Of a stretch of DNA of 64,000 nt, positions 24,101-32,745 are shown piece by piece (positions within the stretch are counted from its first letter, which is position 1; the number at the start of each line of letters is the position of its first letter). Made by a program: the position numbers and the translations under genes. The DNA is from Parastagonospora avenae f. sp. tritici 18332-5 (lineage: Eukaryota > Ascomycota > Dothideomycetes > Pleosporales > Phaeosphaeriaceae), in the NCBI GenBank assembly GCA_022559985.1, contig JAFJTR010000088.1, positions 58,268 to 122,267 of the forward strand, read 5' to 3'. Below the pieces are notes generated by a model. The model did not search any database and was not told where the DNA came from. It saw nothing but the letters and a program-made list of their open reading frames with translations.

Positions 24101-25464
24101 TGCGTGAGGCACGGGATGCTGCTCACGTGGAGATCCGCCGTACTCGTGTGCTTATGGAGGCTGATATCGACGCAGCCAACAACCAGGTCAACATTGTCCG
24201 GCATGACCTTGAGAGCGAGAATGCTCGCATTCGCGCAGAGCTCGACCAGGTCCGTCTGGATGCCGACACTGCAAAAGAAAAGCACGAGCTTGACCTAGAA
24301 GCCGCATCTGACGCTAAGAAGCAAGCTGTTCGAGACGCACTCGAGAGCAACAGACACAGCCTCCAGGAGCAGCAGCGCACATTTGAGCGCCAGCTTGAGC
24401 ACCTGAAGCAAGAGCATGCGCGTGCTCTGAACTTTGCGCGCGAGGACAAGGAGCGTGCCGAAGCCTTCCATAATGACAGACTCGATCTGGCCAACTCCAA
24501 GGCAGACCATCTGAAGGACAGGATTTCTCTGCTAGAGGAGAAGCTCCATGTTGCCAAGGAAGCTGCAAACGCCGCCGCTGCTGCTGCCGCAAAGTCGCCC
24601 ACGTTCGCATCATCAGGATCTGGAGGGTCGGAGAAGATTTCGCCTCAAGCTCTCCGCGAATCTATTGATGTTCTCCAGCAACAGTTGCAAGAGCGTGAAC
24701 AGCGAATCGAGGCGCTGGAACATGAGATGGAAGACCTAGATACTGAGGCTCCAGCGAAGCTCAAGGAACGTGAGACTGAGATCAACTGGCTTCGCGAGCT
24801 TCTCGGTGTTCGCATTGATGATCTAAACGATCTCATTAACTCTCTCGCGCAGCCTACTTTCGATCGCGAGACTGTTCACGATGCAGCCATTCGTATTCGA
24901 ACCAATCTGCAGATGGAGCAATCTGAGAAAGAACGCCTCATCTCTGGTGGTCAACAGTCTTTCCCCACACTGAGTACGCTCTCCAACTTTGCTTCACCGA
25001 AGGCTGTCCAGCTCGCGGCTGCATTTGGTAACTGGCGCAAAGGTCGTGGGGAAGCCGCATCAGCCCTTGCTGGAACCTCAAACACCCGCTCGCGCAACCA
25101 GACGCCTTCCCGTGCTACTCCACACTCAGCCCAATCTTTTCTATCCGGTCTCATGACTCCTCCCACTTCAAATCTCCGGCGCACCCCAGACCTTCCATCA
25201 AGCTCGCGTCCGCAAAATGTGCGCACTAGCTCAGTCAGCTCGAAAGCCTCGACTGAGATGGGGTTCCCTGGTCTCGGAAGCAAATCAAGCAATGTCCCGC
25301 AGACACCGCCGCTCATGCGCAAGGCCAACTACGATCAAGACGCCGAGGTTGAGCAATTTAGCGAGAGCGGATTCTACGACGACGAGAGCACAGTTGATGG
25401 TGAAATGACGCCTATCGCACTGAACTTCGGCCGTGAACTCCAACGAGAGAACCCACGCCATTGA
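18142..25464 (+). CDS. Giant (2440-residue) low-complexity and coiled-coil protein
   Basis: Single exon. The N-terminal 1450 or so residues are disordered and rich in Ser/Pro/Gln, with a poly-Gln patch near 20065-20115 and recurrent FKPDAPxF/FNP motifs around 20700-21120. Residues near 123-173 hold three short related segments of type QFxLEHLIPSR. Near residues 335-440 there is an ordered island (KGKGCIISIPRDIPRGTPGF...IWPGE) that looks conserved. Residues about 1480-1640 hold about five diverged repeats of the type QIRxIxxEALASxxP. A long heptad-rich coiled coil runs from about residue 1690 to 2150 and a shorter one to about 2290, followed by a Ser/Thr-rich tail ending ALNFGRELQRENPRH. Such proteins are often labelled chromosome segregation ATPase-like from the coiled coil alone; I see no ATPase motif. 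Function unknown, probably structural or scaffold. Confidence 0.9.
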   Translation: MQARRSSSPSLSPPSSPPSAAQHFGEANSPREAISPTQTLWTAPSPTRTLGYSSPELPPLPSFSALGNNPRTPSTAARNERTDTSYYTASWGSPYRHPPPVFNPQRQVSTNFGSDDFEGESSILQFGLGHLLPSRLEIEEESPNRFNLEHLIPRLDQNASPVQFTLEHLIRSRVPIPTTPTKDSQNPVVTPRATDSNPTSAEWVQRFLERRWNREANDWRSDNSSDTDKESSEDQEVSLAPPLKRGHKPRNQNKTLNQQDFWRHFSKDQKDAIGKMMASKYAVPDAGSHSRQTSGAGPSEKRAVNERNAQVGKALASPVEPVKLAEATPVKPDESISNNPTTASVYKPLPDTPVKQLTSAEPVRAPVQRVRKKVMVKGKGCIISIPRDIPRGTPGFPPKPLSEDAVNAKLRQLNQQGYDTRGFSTGGLEPHNRAIWPGEEDVRAERANAASQYRVRISKSSEWKEYVDSLLEAKLAALGVSQGGEEDIPLPLSRSASSQQHPGQIFSPPLPTSSAGSHRMARQGSIVSGSFPFGPSPGHMSRQSIASPGAFANPRAPMHMHRHSTFGSPASFAHHAISPSGTWSPGNYFGSQDGRTASPALPFSRPDMASMLSPASPFGMRHNQQFPPTPAQQDDYLVQMQMQQQQLQQQLLQQQQQQLMGMRPNSTLAEVPEDEDEEDEVPAMKHATKTASEIAVPTPRGHRHNISENLEREAADAEYHLEEAIDKQFAEGGDFSTEPEVKHQYKPSNPVANKKWEDARPVLHQPQPHSRAHSLAKSQQPVAFSFPAQPNPRGESDGAKTNISDITNPSLEDGEVPPTAPASAQHSQATSQVGNTWKENKFAISKPASAVHSKHTSQSSISRLNVEAKEFKFNPAASFSPGSFSSGFNFSPAVKSPADVVAPRSSKPSIDGISSFNVTAPAFKPDAPAFQPAASVAKPVAEVLKSAVEVPEFKPIGLGGNAFPSSGFNFSSPPSFKPDAPVFNPSVSAFNPNEPAPAPTSFSSKIFGDVNLSASDIVKPASRSKAVPIVRPDLTRQETPKEKEEEEREDEEGRPMQADGREKRARRGRADGDDVPKFALQPILASQPLAEVPQLHMDEIEPELKPDELPEDKENFSPAGKMARSKSKSPEPLPLGELIVVDSIKSSSQTEKSLDILDDDLTPDASDVPTPTIEEPEPVNKKHGHKSTLSATAKAFEFKPQFGAGYDFGFHVTKPSQTQEPAKRQVTPPRHISRSPATTFRPSDDGSYKTALEGGRHTRYPDSESVDFDPLGHASFNDIDAVMKHMNEEGSDFGVERDEDTWDQSSPQRTPHEFERSDLQPNFKMRSDAPSPSPRRIYAPRDMRGSATSAQDPFDDERAALAYESPVHRLNNADDVPISDWDEGLLTDGENKVQTRSRFFDQHVDEIMGRLLESRLGPLEQNLHGIQEALATISKRPGRGRRSLSTAERDSDADDEDEDIGTDAHYRRRSPRVDRKLEKMRAIVRDALESHQSQVASMPSAVEPVGPEQIREIFADVLAAQHSTASTAQHVDANQIRAIVEDVVVSNKPSMPEAITEPIKFDDIRSVVMEAFATHAPQPMPPPVPEQIWPDDLKSIFAEVLSSHQPPALPVVEPVQPDTIRSIVVEALASSKPATLEAPADIPQPQADMSEIYQVVGSLKASIAQTTNHQLKADDIRELVEDALHRQSLELVTQKESKALQEKDARIAELEAMLAESKSRAEEDAQVRGALEVREADTSRLLKVTEEELTLLQQAASQDEEKISVLKEERDAARRSLEKYESGDDEVRDKLSSLDVENEQLKLKNIALESSEEDLQNRLKTVTAENEALATTLEEHRLSASKWRSDLQQAHEESEQLRKTIGEARFQAEEATRVRESMRTKLEKLQQDMVAASQQVAAERSQWHKSEESSATKYEILSARIEAEGRTRERLERELERLEIQEREGMKLRIHLEQTQKHNASLEETIDQLRQESMEHQKNAERYERDMREARDAAHVEIRRTRVLMEADIDAANNQVNIVRHDLESENARIRAELDQVRLDADTAKEKHELDLEAASDAKKQAVRDALESNRHSLQEQQRTFERQLEHLKQEHARALNFAREDKERAEAFHNDRLDLANSKADHLKDRISLLEEKLHVAKEAANAAAAAAAKSPTFASSGSGGSEKISPQALRESIDVLQQQLQEREQRIEALEHEMEDLDTEAPAKLKERETEINWLRELLGVRIDDLNDLINSLAQPTFDRETVHDAAIRIRTNLQMEQSEKERLISGGQQSFPTLSTLSNFASPKAVQLAAAFGNWRKGRGEAASALAGTSNTRSRNQTPSRATPHSAQSFLSGLMTPPTSNLRRTPDLPSSSRPQNVRTSSVSSKASTEMGFPGLGSKSSNVPQTPPLMRKANYDQDAEVEQFSESGFYDDESTVDGEMTPIALNFGRELQRENPRH
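22579..23060 (+). repeat. About five tandem diverged protein repeats inside the giant gene
   Basis: Within residues about 1480-1640 the pattern (Q/D)xIRxIVxEALASxxPxx recurs at roughly 30-36-residue spacing: RAIVRDALESHQ, QIREIFADVLAAQ, QIRAIVEDVVVSN, DIRSVVMEAFATH, DLKSIFAEVLSSHQ and TIRSIVVEALASS. Each is a short amphipathic helix followed by a proline-rich linker. The DNA copies are diverged, so this is an old internal duplication. Confidence 0.8.
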
Positions 25465-26023
25465 GAATGAACATACCACCATATCGATTAGATCGACACA
25501 TATTTCCTTTGTACAGATATTTCCTAGTTTAGCTCGATAATGAGCGTCCTGTCCCTGTTTACTTGTTTTCATTTTGTTCTTAATGCCCGCTTGTTTTGTT
25601 GTTACTGTCTTTTAGCTGCATAGGATAGATATACCCCCAAGACCAATATTGGCGAAGGCGACTAAATTGTATGCAGTGGATCTCATATAGTGTTTGTTGG
25701 CATAGGAGGAATGGACTAGAATGTTAATAACAATTTTTATTTTGGAATTCTTTATTCTGTTTTTGCTTGTCAGTCGGTCACTATTGCTATGCACGCATGT
25801 CTTGTTCGAGTGGAAATCGTTGATGTAAATCACTGCCCGAGACGTATAATATTATGCTGAACTCCTCCGTGAATCGCAATGCCTGTGAAAGAGTCTTCGC
25901 TTGTTCAGCATCAGATATCTGTCCCTGATCGCCCCGCAATATTCCCCAAAAATATAAACTTCTGGCCGTCATATGCAACCCGTATCAGTGTATCGGACTG
26001 CCAAGTCGTGTCGGCACAAGATC
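25465..26023. other. Convergent, AT-rich intergenic stretch
   Basis: Lies between the giant gene and the KMT1 stop codon. It is AT-rich around 25600-25800, with T-runs. No gene seen; probably both 3' untranslated regions. Confidence 0.4.
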
Positions 26024-27795
26024 TCAAGTCCACAGCCATTTCCTGCACTTCTTTGCACCACAGAGACAAGGTATTGCTCCTTCACCAGGTTCCTCCATCT
26101 CCTGGCTCTCACTCTCGTCCTTATCGAGGTAATCGAACGTCAACTCTTCGCCCGCAGGAATGAAGCGACATGCAAAGAAGGCAATATCGTAGACTTTGCA
26201 GTCATGCTTATTGTAGCTTACTGTGTACTGGCGACAGTTTGGCTCGCAGCAATGGTTGATGAATTTGGTCGGGCCGCCCATGAACTCGCCATCAACGACG
26301 TACATATCTTCTTCTTTGAGGTTCTCCGTGTCAGCGAACTTATCAAGAGAGTACAGATATGAGGCTTTGGCTTTAGAAGATGATGTCTCCTCACGACGGG
26401 TCGCTTCAGCGTCAGTGATGACCTCGCCACGATAGGTGTCGATGAACTGACCCTCGTGCAGGTCTTTCTTGCACCGTAGGCCCCAGCCTCGTCCGGTGGG
26501 TGTCTTGAAAATCTCAACCTCCACGGTGCGACCAAACTGTACGTTCTTGTTCCGGCAGTACTGACCGCACTTACACTTGTCGTTGCATTCATAAATCGGT
26601 CGACGAGAGTTGAGGTAGAATGGTACTAGAGCGCCCGTATGCTGGATCTTAGTGCCTTCAGCAAAGTAGGGAAATTTCTTAGGGAACCCCATAGAATAAC
26701 CCCCGTTAAGCTTGTAATCTTCATATTGCGCAATCATCCCCGGGTCCGTGATGCGGCTCTCATCGACTGCAGCATATTCCAGGCAATCACATTTCTTAGT
26801 GTATTCGCAGCCAATGTCGCGTCCCATATGCGGCGAGCACTGTTGACAACCGACTTGCGCCTCAGTCGACGCACGATGAACGCCTTCTCGAAGTACGTAC
26901 TCTAGGATATACTTAAACCGCAGAGATGGCGTAGAACTGTCCACGACGTTGTACAGGTGAATAGGTGCACCCGGGACTTTCTTGAGGCAGCGCACATACT
27001 CCTTTCGTATATATGTCAAAGCTGTAGTAGTCTTTGCATTTAAAGCGGCCCTTGTGATCTCTGCCGGAAGGTCGTTGATGTTGAGGCTGGTGACGTTTGG
27101 ACCGGAAGACTGGGTAGCTCTTGTCAGCCCGCGGACATAGGTAATGGTGATACTGAATGATCAAAAAAAAACTCACTGGACGGCAAAAAATGTAGCCATT
27201 TTCATCTGCATCAAGGACGCCATTGTAAGTGACGTCTGTGCCTAGTGCAGCTGAAGCAGCAGATGATGATCGAGAAGCTGACGGCGTCCTGCTATCCTGA
27301 TGCAGGCGACGCTCAAATGGTGACGGTCGTCGTTCGATGTCCGATGGAACTTCTAGAGACTTCCTCTTTCTCGTTATGGAACTGTTGTGCGCAGATCTTG
27401 AGAACGTCAGTATCGCGTATCAGGTGAAATCGATCAAGCGTGCGCATACTTCGCCCTCTCCTCTAAATACACTTGAACTTGATCTAGACACCGGACCAGC
27501 TCTCCAATAGAGTGCCAGCTCAGCGGCGGTGTGTCGGTCGCATATTCGGTCTTCCATTCAATGAGATACTGCTCGTTCTAGTGGAAGATATCAGAATAGT
27601 GCACGGGCCACATATAAGAGGGAAGAAGAGGTCACTCACCTGTCCGACAATGCGATTCGAAAGGATAGCATTAACCTAACGAAGAATAGCTTATTAGAGG
27701 TCGCGTAGAGAGGATCTCGCTACTAGTCGTACCTTATTAGGTGCTACCCGACGTTTCTCGAAGCCGTTGGTTGGTATCACAACCATAGCAGGCAT
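26024..27795 (-). CDS. KMT1: Chromodomain-SET histone H3K9 methyltransferase (KMT1/Clr4/DIM-5 type)
   Basis: Writes H3K9 methylation for heterochromatin. Proposed exons: 27733-27795, 27640-27675, 27450-27577, 27177-27396 and 26024-27119 (about 514 residues). Exons 2-3 encode a chromodomain-like fold (VNAILSNR, then QYLIEWKTEY, then SWHSIGELV). Exon 4 is a Ser/Arg-rich linker. Exon 5 holds a cysteine-rich pre-SET (CQQCSP...CDCLEY, CNDKCKCGQYC), the SET motifs GWGLRCKKDL, NHCCEPNC and GEELTFDY, and a post-SET CLCGAKKC followed by KWLWT. Joining exon 4 (phase 0) to exon 5 (which needs two bases) fails by one base, although the intron between them (27120-27176) looks normal. See the finding on a possible indel. 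Family call firm; exon 4 and the exact start are inferred. Confidence 0.88.
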
Positions 27796-28925
27796 CCTTG
27801 AGCTGCGACATGTTAGTGATGTTTCCACGCGTTGCGATTAGCATTAAGTAAGAGTATTAGTATTATTTGAGAGTGTTCCGGCATTCTAAAAGGTTATGAA
27901 GGGTAATTAGATATGCTTACATAATTTGAGGAAATAGCAAATAGTGCACGAATAGCAGGCGTAGTAATAGCCTAGCTACTCGTAGCAGAAATACCTTAGC
28001 CTAATCGTGGCAAGGCTTAATAAGGCAAGAAGTATAGAATAGTTGAAAGCAAGTATAAAGACTTAGCTAGAGTAACTAGATGCGCAGCTTTCGCCAGCAA
28101 ACAGCGAAGTTCTTAGCGCAAATTGCTGAGTAATTGCGCACGGACTAAAGAACTCTAGTATCTAATTAACTGTTCTTTATCAAATTAAATAGCAATAAGC
28201 ATAAAAAGATTTCTATTTAACGTAGGCGATAGGCGAGCTGGCCGGATGGGTGAGTTAGCTACCTCTGCCAAGACCCCACGAAAACCACGACTGCATGTAA
28301 GGGGCTACGCTCAGGGAGCTATCGCACAGGTATACTGAGGTTGTATTTGATAGAGAAGAGAACTATAGAAGCTTGAGCTCTCAAGATATAGTCTGAATTC
28401 GGCTCGGCGTAACGTACGGCCGGACTCAGTGGTTCTGGTCTGAGCGCTGCTCAGACGCCGTGATCAGTGCGCCTGGTCGCGTGACCGAGATATCATCGAG
28501 GAACTCATCGATTGGGCTTCAGCCCATCTGTAAGCAGTTAGGAGCAGGAGATAAAGTATAATGTAAGGTGTATTGTGAAGTGTCGTGTCCTGACCACCGA
28601 GATGTCCGTGATCTAAGCTTATATACGTGAAGTGGTGGGCTGATTGGCTGGCGGATAATCCACGTGACCATGCAAGGTGCCCTGGGCTTACACCTGTCAG
28701 ATAAGATGAGATCTTAGATAGAATTGATCGTTCAGTGTATTTTTCTGTAGTTTTTCTACGTGCTCTGATTTTGTTCGTGGTGTTACACCCGACCTTTGTG
28801 TTACCTGACTATTCCTGGTCCTGAAGATGATGACGCGCAACGCCTGCTATTTGACAACACCATCACACTGTACACGATAGTATAGCACTAACTAGTACTG
28901 TTATAGAAGATCGTAATACGCTATT
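27796..28925. other. AT-rich, repeat-derived stretch without genes
   Basis: Upstream of KMT1. It is AT-rich with frequent TA dinucleotides and no open frame worth naming, as expected for RIP-mutated repeat remnants. A 60-bp segment at 28431-28490 recurs at 58768-58828. Confidence 0.5.
28431..28490. repeat. Dispersed repeat, copy 1
   Basis: Begins GGTTCTGGTCTGAGCGCTGC and is nearly identical to 58768-58828, with differences that are mostly C/T or G/A transitions. Probably part of an LTR or other transposon end. Confidence 0.7.
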
Positions 28926-30579
28926 CTACTTAGAATCTATTGCTGCGTCTTGCCTACACGTGCGCGCGTTATGTCCTGCCTCGCCGCAGCGTCCGCAGCG
29001 TCGTTGGCTGGGCCCACCTGCCTTAACGCGCACGCTCTTCTTCGTCTTCTTCCCATCACTACGCGCCCTAAACTCCTTAAGAGTCGTCAGTCGCAGGCCC
29101 TCGTTAATCGTTAAGGTCGCTTGCTGCTGTACGCGCTTCCTTTTATGTAAACTACGCTTACTTGAGGCCTCGTTGGCGGCTTGGAGCTTAGCGTTGCGCT
29201 TAGTCATCAGCACCAGAGAATGCGCTATTATCTCTGCACCTTTTGACAGGCTCTTAATCGCCTCATCTATATACGTAGGTGAGCTATCTACATGTCTTTG
29301 AATCCTCTCTTGAATAAGCTTTGATTTCGACCCAAATTCCAGGGTATTACTTAGAGTTTGGGACTGCCAGGGAACATCCTCGATAGTAGGCAGCGGTAGA
29401 GTACGCAGCCGTACGTTAAGCGTCGATATCACCGCCCCTGGATCAAATGGGACTAATCCAGCGCCTCGAAAGCCTCCTTGGATATTAGCCTTTGTAATCG
29501 CAGCGTCAAAAGCGCCTTTGAAGCACGGTAGGAACTCTAGTTTAGTGATATAGGTGATCTTGTTGCGCGTCAGATCCCCAGCTTAGCGGCCATACGCCGT
29601 CTTCAAAGGAGAGAAACACCCCACATCAAGAGGCTGTAGGAGGTGCGACGAGTGAGGAGGCATGCAGAGGGTAATAATGTTGTGATCCTTGCAGTACTGC
29701 TGGAATTTAAGCGAGTTGTAGCTCTCATGGCCGTCGATTATGAGCAGCCGATAAGCGCCTACAACTCTTCTCTTTGTATGCTTATTAAAGTGCTTCAACC
29801 ACTGCAGGCTAAGCTCATTTGTTGTCCAGCCGTTCTCTGAGACCGCAATAACCCAATAGTGCGGCGCGCTGCCCTCCTTATACCAGACAGAGAGGTGATT
29901 CTTGCTTTAGAAGATGATGAAGAGTAGGATTGCCCACCCAATCGCGTGGATGCCCTATATCACCGTCGTCCACTCTCGATTGCCCTGCTACACCGACTTT
30001 AGCCCTCCTCGACGCTCAGGGCTAGTAACTACTGCTCCAGTTGATATCATGCCTATTATGAAGCCAGACTTGTCAAAGTTGTACGTGTCGTTATGAAGGA
30101 TACTGTGCTTGGCCTTCATGTTCTCCACAAGCCGGAACCAGTCTCGTATAATCTCAGGATCCTCGCAAAGGGCTCTCTTATAGTCGTACTTGCGATTAAA
30201 TTTGACTTTAAGCTTAGGGTAACGTTTGACGAAGGTAGCAGCCCACTTCTAGCCGACAGGGTCACGGTGGCGCTCTGCCAGCAAAGAATCAGCCATATCC
30301 TTCACAGCAGCAAGCCGGGGCGGGAATCCTCGCGCATCGAGGTCAAGGATATGCTGAATAATCACATCCTGCTCTGGTTTCAAGGAACTTCATTGAGTTG
30401 GGCGTGCAATCGCGTCGATAAGGTGTCCCAGCAAGTCGATTACTAAGTGTTGCTTGAGAGACGTTATAGATAGCTGCAGCGCGTCGCTGAAAAAGAGTCG
30501 CGTCGCGTTGGATAGCCTGGATCGCAGTCTGTAATCGAGCTTCTTTTAAAGCTAGTAGGTCGTTTTGTTGTTAGCTCAT
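28926..30579 (-). pseudogene. Pogo/Fot1-type (Tc1-mariner) DDE transposase, inactivated
   Basis: About 550 codons, the usual size for this family. From the ATG at 30579 the frame reads MS-stop-QQNDLLALKEARLQ, then a helix-turn-helix with RRAAAIYNVSQATLSNRL. Further on are YWVIAVSENGWTTNELSLQW, the DDE segment LLIIDGHES then PPHSSHLLQPLDVGCFSPLK, and GFRGAGLVPFDP. The C-terminus has KRKRVQQQ and a CCHC zinc knuckle CGRCGEAGHNARTC. Stops at codon 3 and after AYGR fall where glutamine is expected (CAA to TAA), a RIP signature. The middle (about 29890-30440) contains more breaks. It is non-functional as read but only lightly damaged. Confidence 0.88.
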
Positions 30580-30617
30580 CGCGATTATACTGTAGTTAGT
30601 CGTGGTTTTGGTGGGGT

Positions 30618-30948
30618 CCTGGTGTCAAGAGAGGCAACGAGCAGGAACGTCATAGCTTGCAGGGAAGCTTGATTGGTATACTACGTACAGGTCTCAGGTG
30701 TAATACAAGACGTTGTGTGCAGAACAGAGCAAGGTACGGAGGCAGAAAGGAATATAAACAGGGGAAGGCTCGAGCGCGGACGCTAAGCCTACGCGGAGAT
30801 AGTCAGGAGGCGCATCGGCGGTTCTGCGGTTGCCAACGATCAGAGCCTTTTGCAGAGCAGCACTGTAGAGTACAGTAGGTGCCTGTGTAGTGTGGTACTG
30901 TCGAGTATAGTAGTCTGGGGTGTCAGGGTACGTTACCGTGACACCTGG
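30618..30948 (-). mobile_element. Solo LTR with 5-bp target-site duplication
   Basis: The LTR proper is 30623-30943 (321 bp). It starts TGTCA and ends TGACA and is flanked on both sides by CCTGG (30618-30622 and 30944-30948). It is closely related to the LTR at 59664-59971, where a polypurine tract fixes the orientation as minus. No internal region is present, so this is a product of LTR-LTR recombination. Confidence 0.85.
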
Positions 30949-30969
30949 CATAGGTGGCCAGCTCGCCCA

Positions 30970-31245
30970 TTACCGTACCTACGTTAAGCTTAAGGAGCAA
31001 TTAGTAGAGATGACTAAGCGAAAATCGCGTAAGCGTAAGCAGATTTAGCAGGGTAGCAATATAGAGTATAGGACTGCTGCAGCGTAGGTAGCTGCAGAGA
31101 CGTCTGCAGCGCCGAAGCGATCTAAAAAGGCTCGTGGTACGTTAGTGGTAGTTAAGAACCAGCCCAACTAGCTCTACGGCGCTGTGGGAACTGCAGCAGG
31201 ACTAGGCATAACGCGCGGACGTGCAAAAAGATATAGAGATATCTT
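30970..31245 (+). pseudogene. Second pogo-type transposase C-terminal fragment
   Basis: One plus frame, broken by TAG codons at expected glutamines, reads EMTKRKSRKRKQI-stop-QGSN, then TAAA-stop-VAAETSAAPKRSKKARG. This basic, glutamine-containing pattern resembles the C-terminal tail of fungal pogo/Fot1 transposases. It may be a remnant of another copy in the opposite orientation. The assignment is by resemblance only. Confidence 0.45.
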
Positions 31246-31686
31246 CTAATTCAGATGGTAGCACAACATATATAGGCTCCTTATTTAATAACGATGAAAT
31301 TGAAGAGTTGTAACGTAAGTTCGTTACGCCAAGGAAAACTGACCCACGCGCTGACAGAATACGTTAGTTCTAATTCTGCAAAGACTTTAATCTGCAATCA
31401 CAGCATCGCGTTGAAGGTCTCAGCCTTCTGCGTAGCAACCCGAAATATACTATTTAGAAGCAACGCAAGCATAATTACTTGCGCTTTGTACATGTTTACA
31501 TTAGAATAATAAATATAAAGTGTGTCATAAGTCAGATGTGAGCTCGTCCTGACTCCGGTGCAAACGTTGGTACGGTACTGCGCTAACGTTAGTGGCTGTT
31601 ATCGATAACAAAGCCAGCCAGAAAAGTTTCCCGCGACGAAGGTCAAGCTCTACGCAAGATAGTCAGGAAAACGAATACCGGTCACG
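31246..31686. other. AT-rich edge of the repeat island and RRP1 promoter
   Basis: No gene seen. Composition returns to normal around 31530, shortly before RRP1. Confidence 0.4.
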
Positions 31687-32542
31687 ATGGCTTCCGACGC
31701 GCAAAATAACCCGTTCATAAGGCACCTCACATCAAGCGGTATGATCCTGTCCAAATTTGTGACCCCACAGATGGAAGACTGACCTTTGCGACAGACAAGG
31801 AAGTGCGCGACCAAGCACTCGAATCACTACGAACATATCTCGGTGCTCAGGCGCAAATTGCAGAGCTAGACCTGTTGAAATTATGGAAAGGCTTGTTCTA
31901 TTGTATTTCATGCCTATACAGTATCAAGCCCAGAAGTTGAACTAATCATCCACTTCAGGCCTCTGGATGCAAGACAAACCCGCCCTCCAACAAGCCCTGT
32001 CGCGCGACCTTGCCTCCCTCGTGGCACATTTGCGCACGCCCGTGGTCCTTCCTTTCCTCCGCGCTTTTTGGCTCACCATATCCCGCGAGTGGTCCCACAT
32101 CGAAGCCCTTAGACTGGACAAATATCTCTACCTGATCCGCCGCTATCTCAACGCCTCCTTTGAGTTCCTGTCTCGGCAGAAATGGAAGAAGGACATCGTC
32201 GGACAATGGAACGAGATCGTCGAGGAAACACCGTTAAATCCAAAGGATATGAAGGTCCCGAATGGCCTGCGGTACCACGTGCTCGATATATGGGTTGATG
32301 AGTTGGGCAAAGTCAGTGCACAGAAGTGGGAGAAGGATCCAGGAAGCGAGACGCTCGAGGTACTGCTTCAGCCGATCGAGAAGATCAAGAAAGAGGGTGT
32401 GCTCAAGGTTCTGCGTGATGCAGCGAAAGAATGCCTCGGCGACGAGACATTGCAGTCTTGGAGAGGCATCGAGGTGCAGAAGGAAGACGACACATCGGAC
32501 ACAAGCGACGGTGAAGTCGAGTGGGGTGGTTTCGCAGACTGA
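31687..32542 (+). CDS. RRP1: RRP1 ribosomal RNA processing protein (NOP52 family)
   Basis: Nucleolar protein needed for 27S pre-rRNA processing into 25S and 5.8S rRNA. Three exons (31687-31738, 31795-31902, 31959-32542) give 247 residues. The family start NPFIRHLTSSDKEVRDQALE is split by intron 1. Then come LLKLWKGLFYCLWMQDKP (split by intron 2), LVAHL, FLRAFWLTISREWSHIEALRLDKY, and VPNGLRYHVLDIWVDEL. The acidic C-terminus ends EVEWGGFAD. All junctions are in phase. This is the first intact gene after the transposon island. Confidence 0.93.
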
Positions 32543-32745
32543 GAGGTCATCATGCCGCGAGAAGGATATCAGAACATGTTGCATTTGAGCGTGGCGTTCA
32601 CGGGGGTTGCATATTGGTGGGCCCGTAAGTGCCAAAAGTTATGTTAGGCGTCACCCGGTTCTCACTGAATAAAGTAAAATAATGAATTTATTATCCCGTC
32701 CATCTCAATCTCTACTTTCATTTGGGATCAGACCATCTATCCTTA

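Noticed and set aside
26913..27176. Open frame crossing the last KMT1 intron (SYPVFRSKRHQPQHQRPSG...)
   Set aside because: Its composition is unlike the family and it is out of frame with the pre-SET domain. The frame with NINDLPAEITRAALNAKT continues directly into the conserved region.
31294..31509. 71-codon plus frame in the repeat island
   Set aside because: AT-rich, no similarity recognised, and surrounded by transposon remnants.
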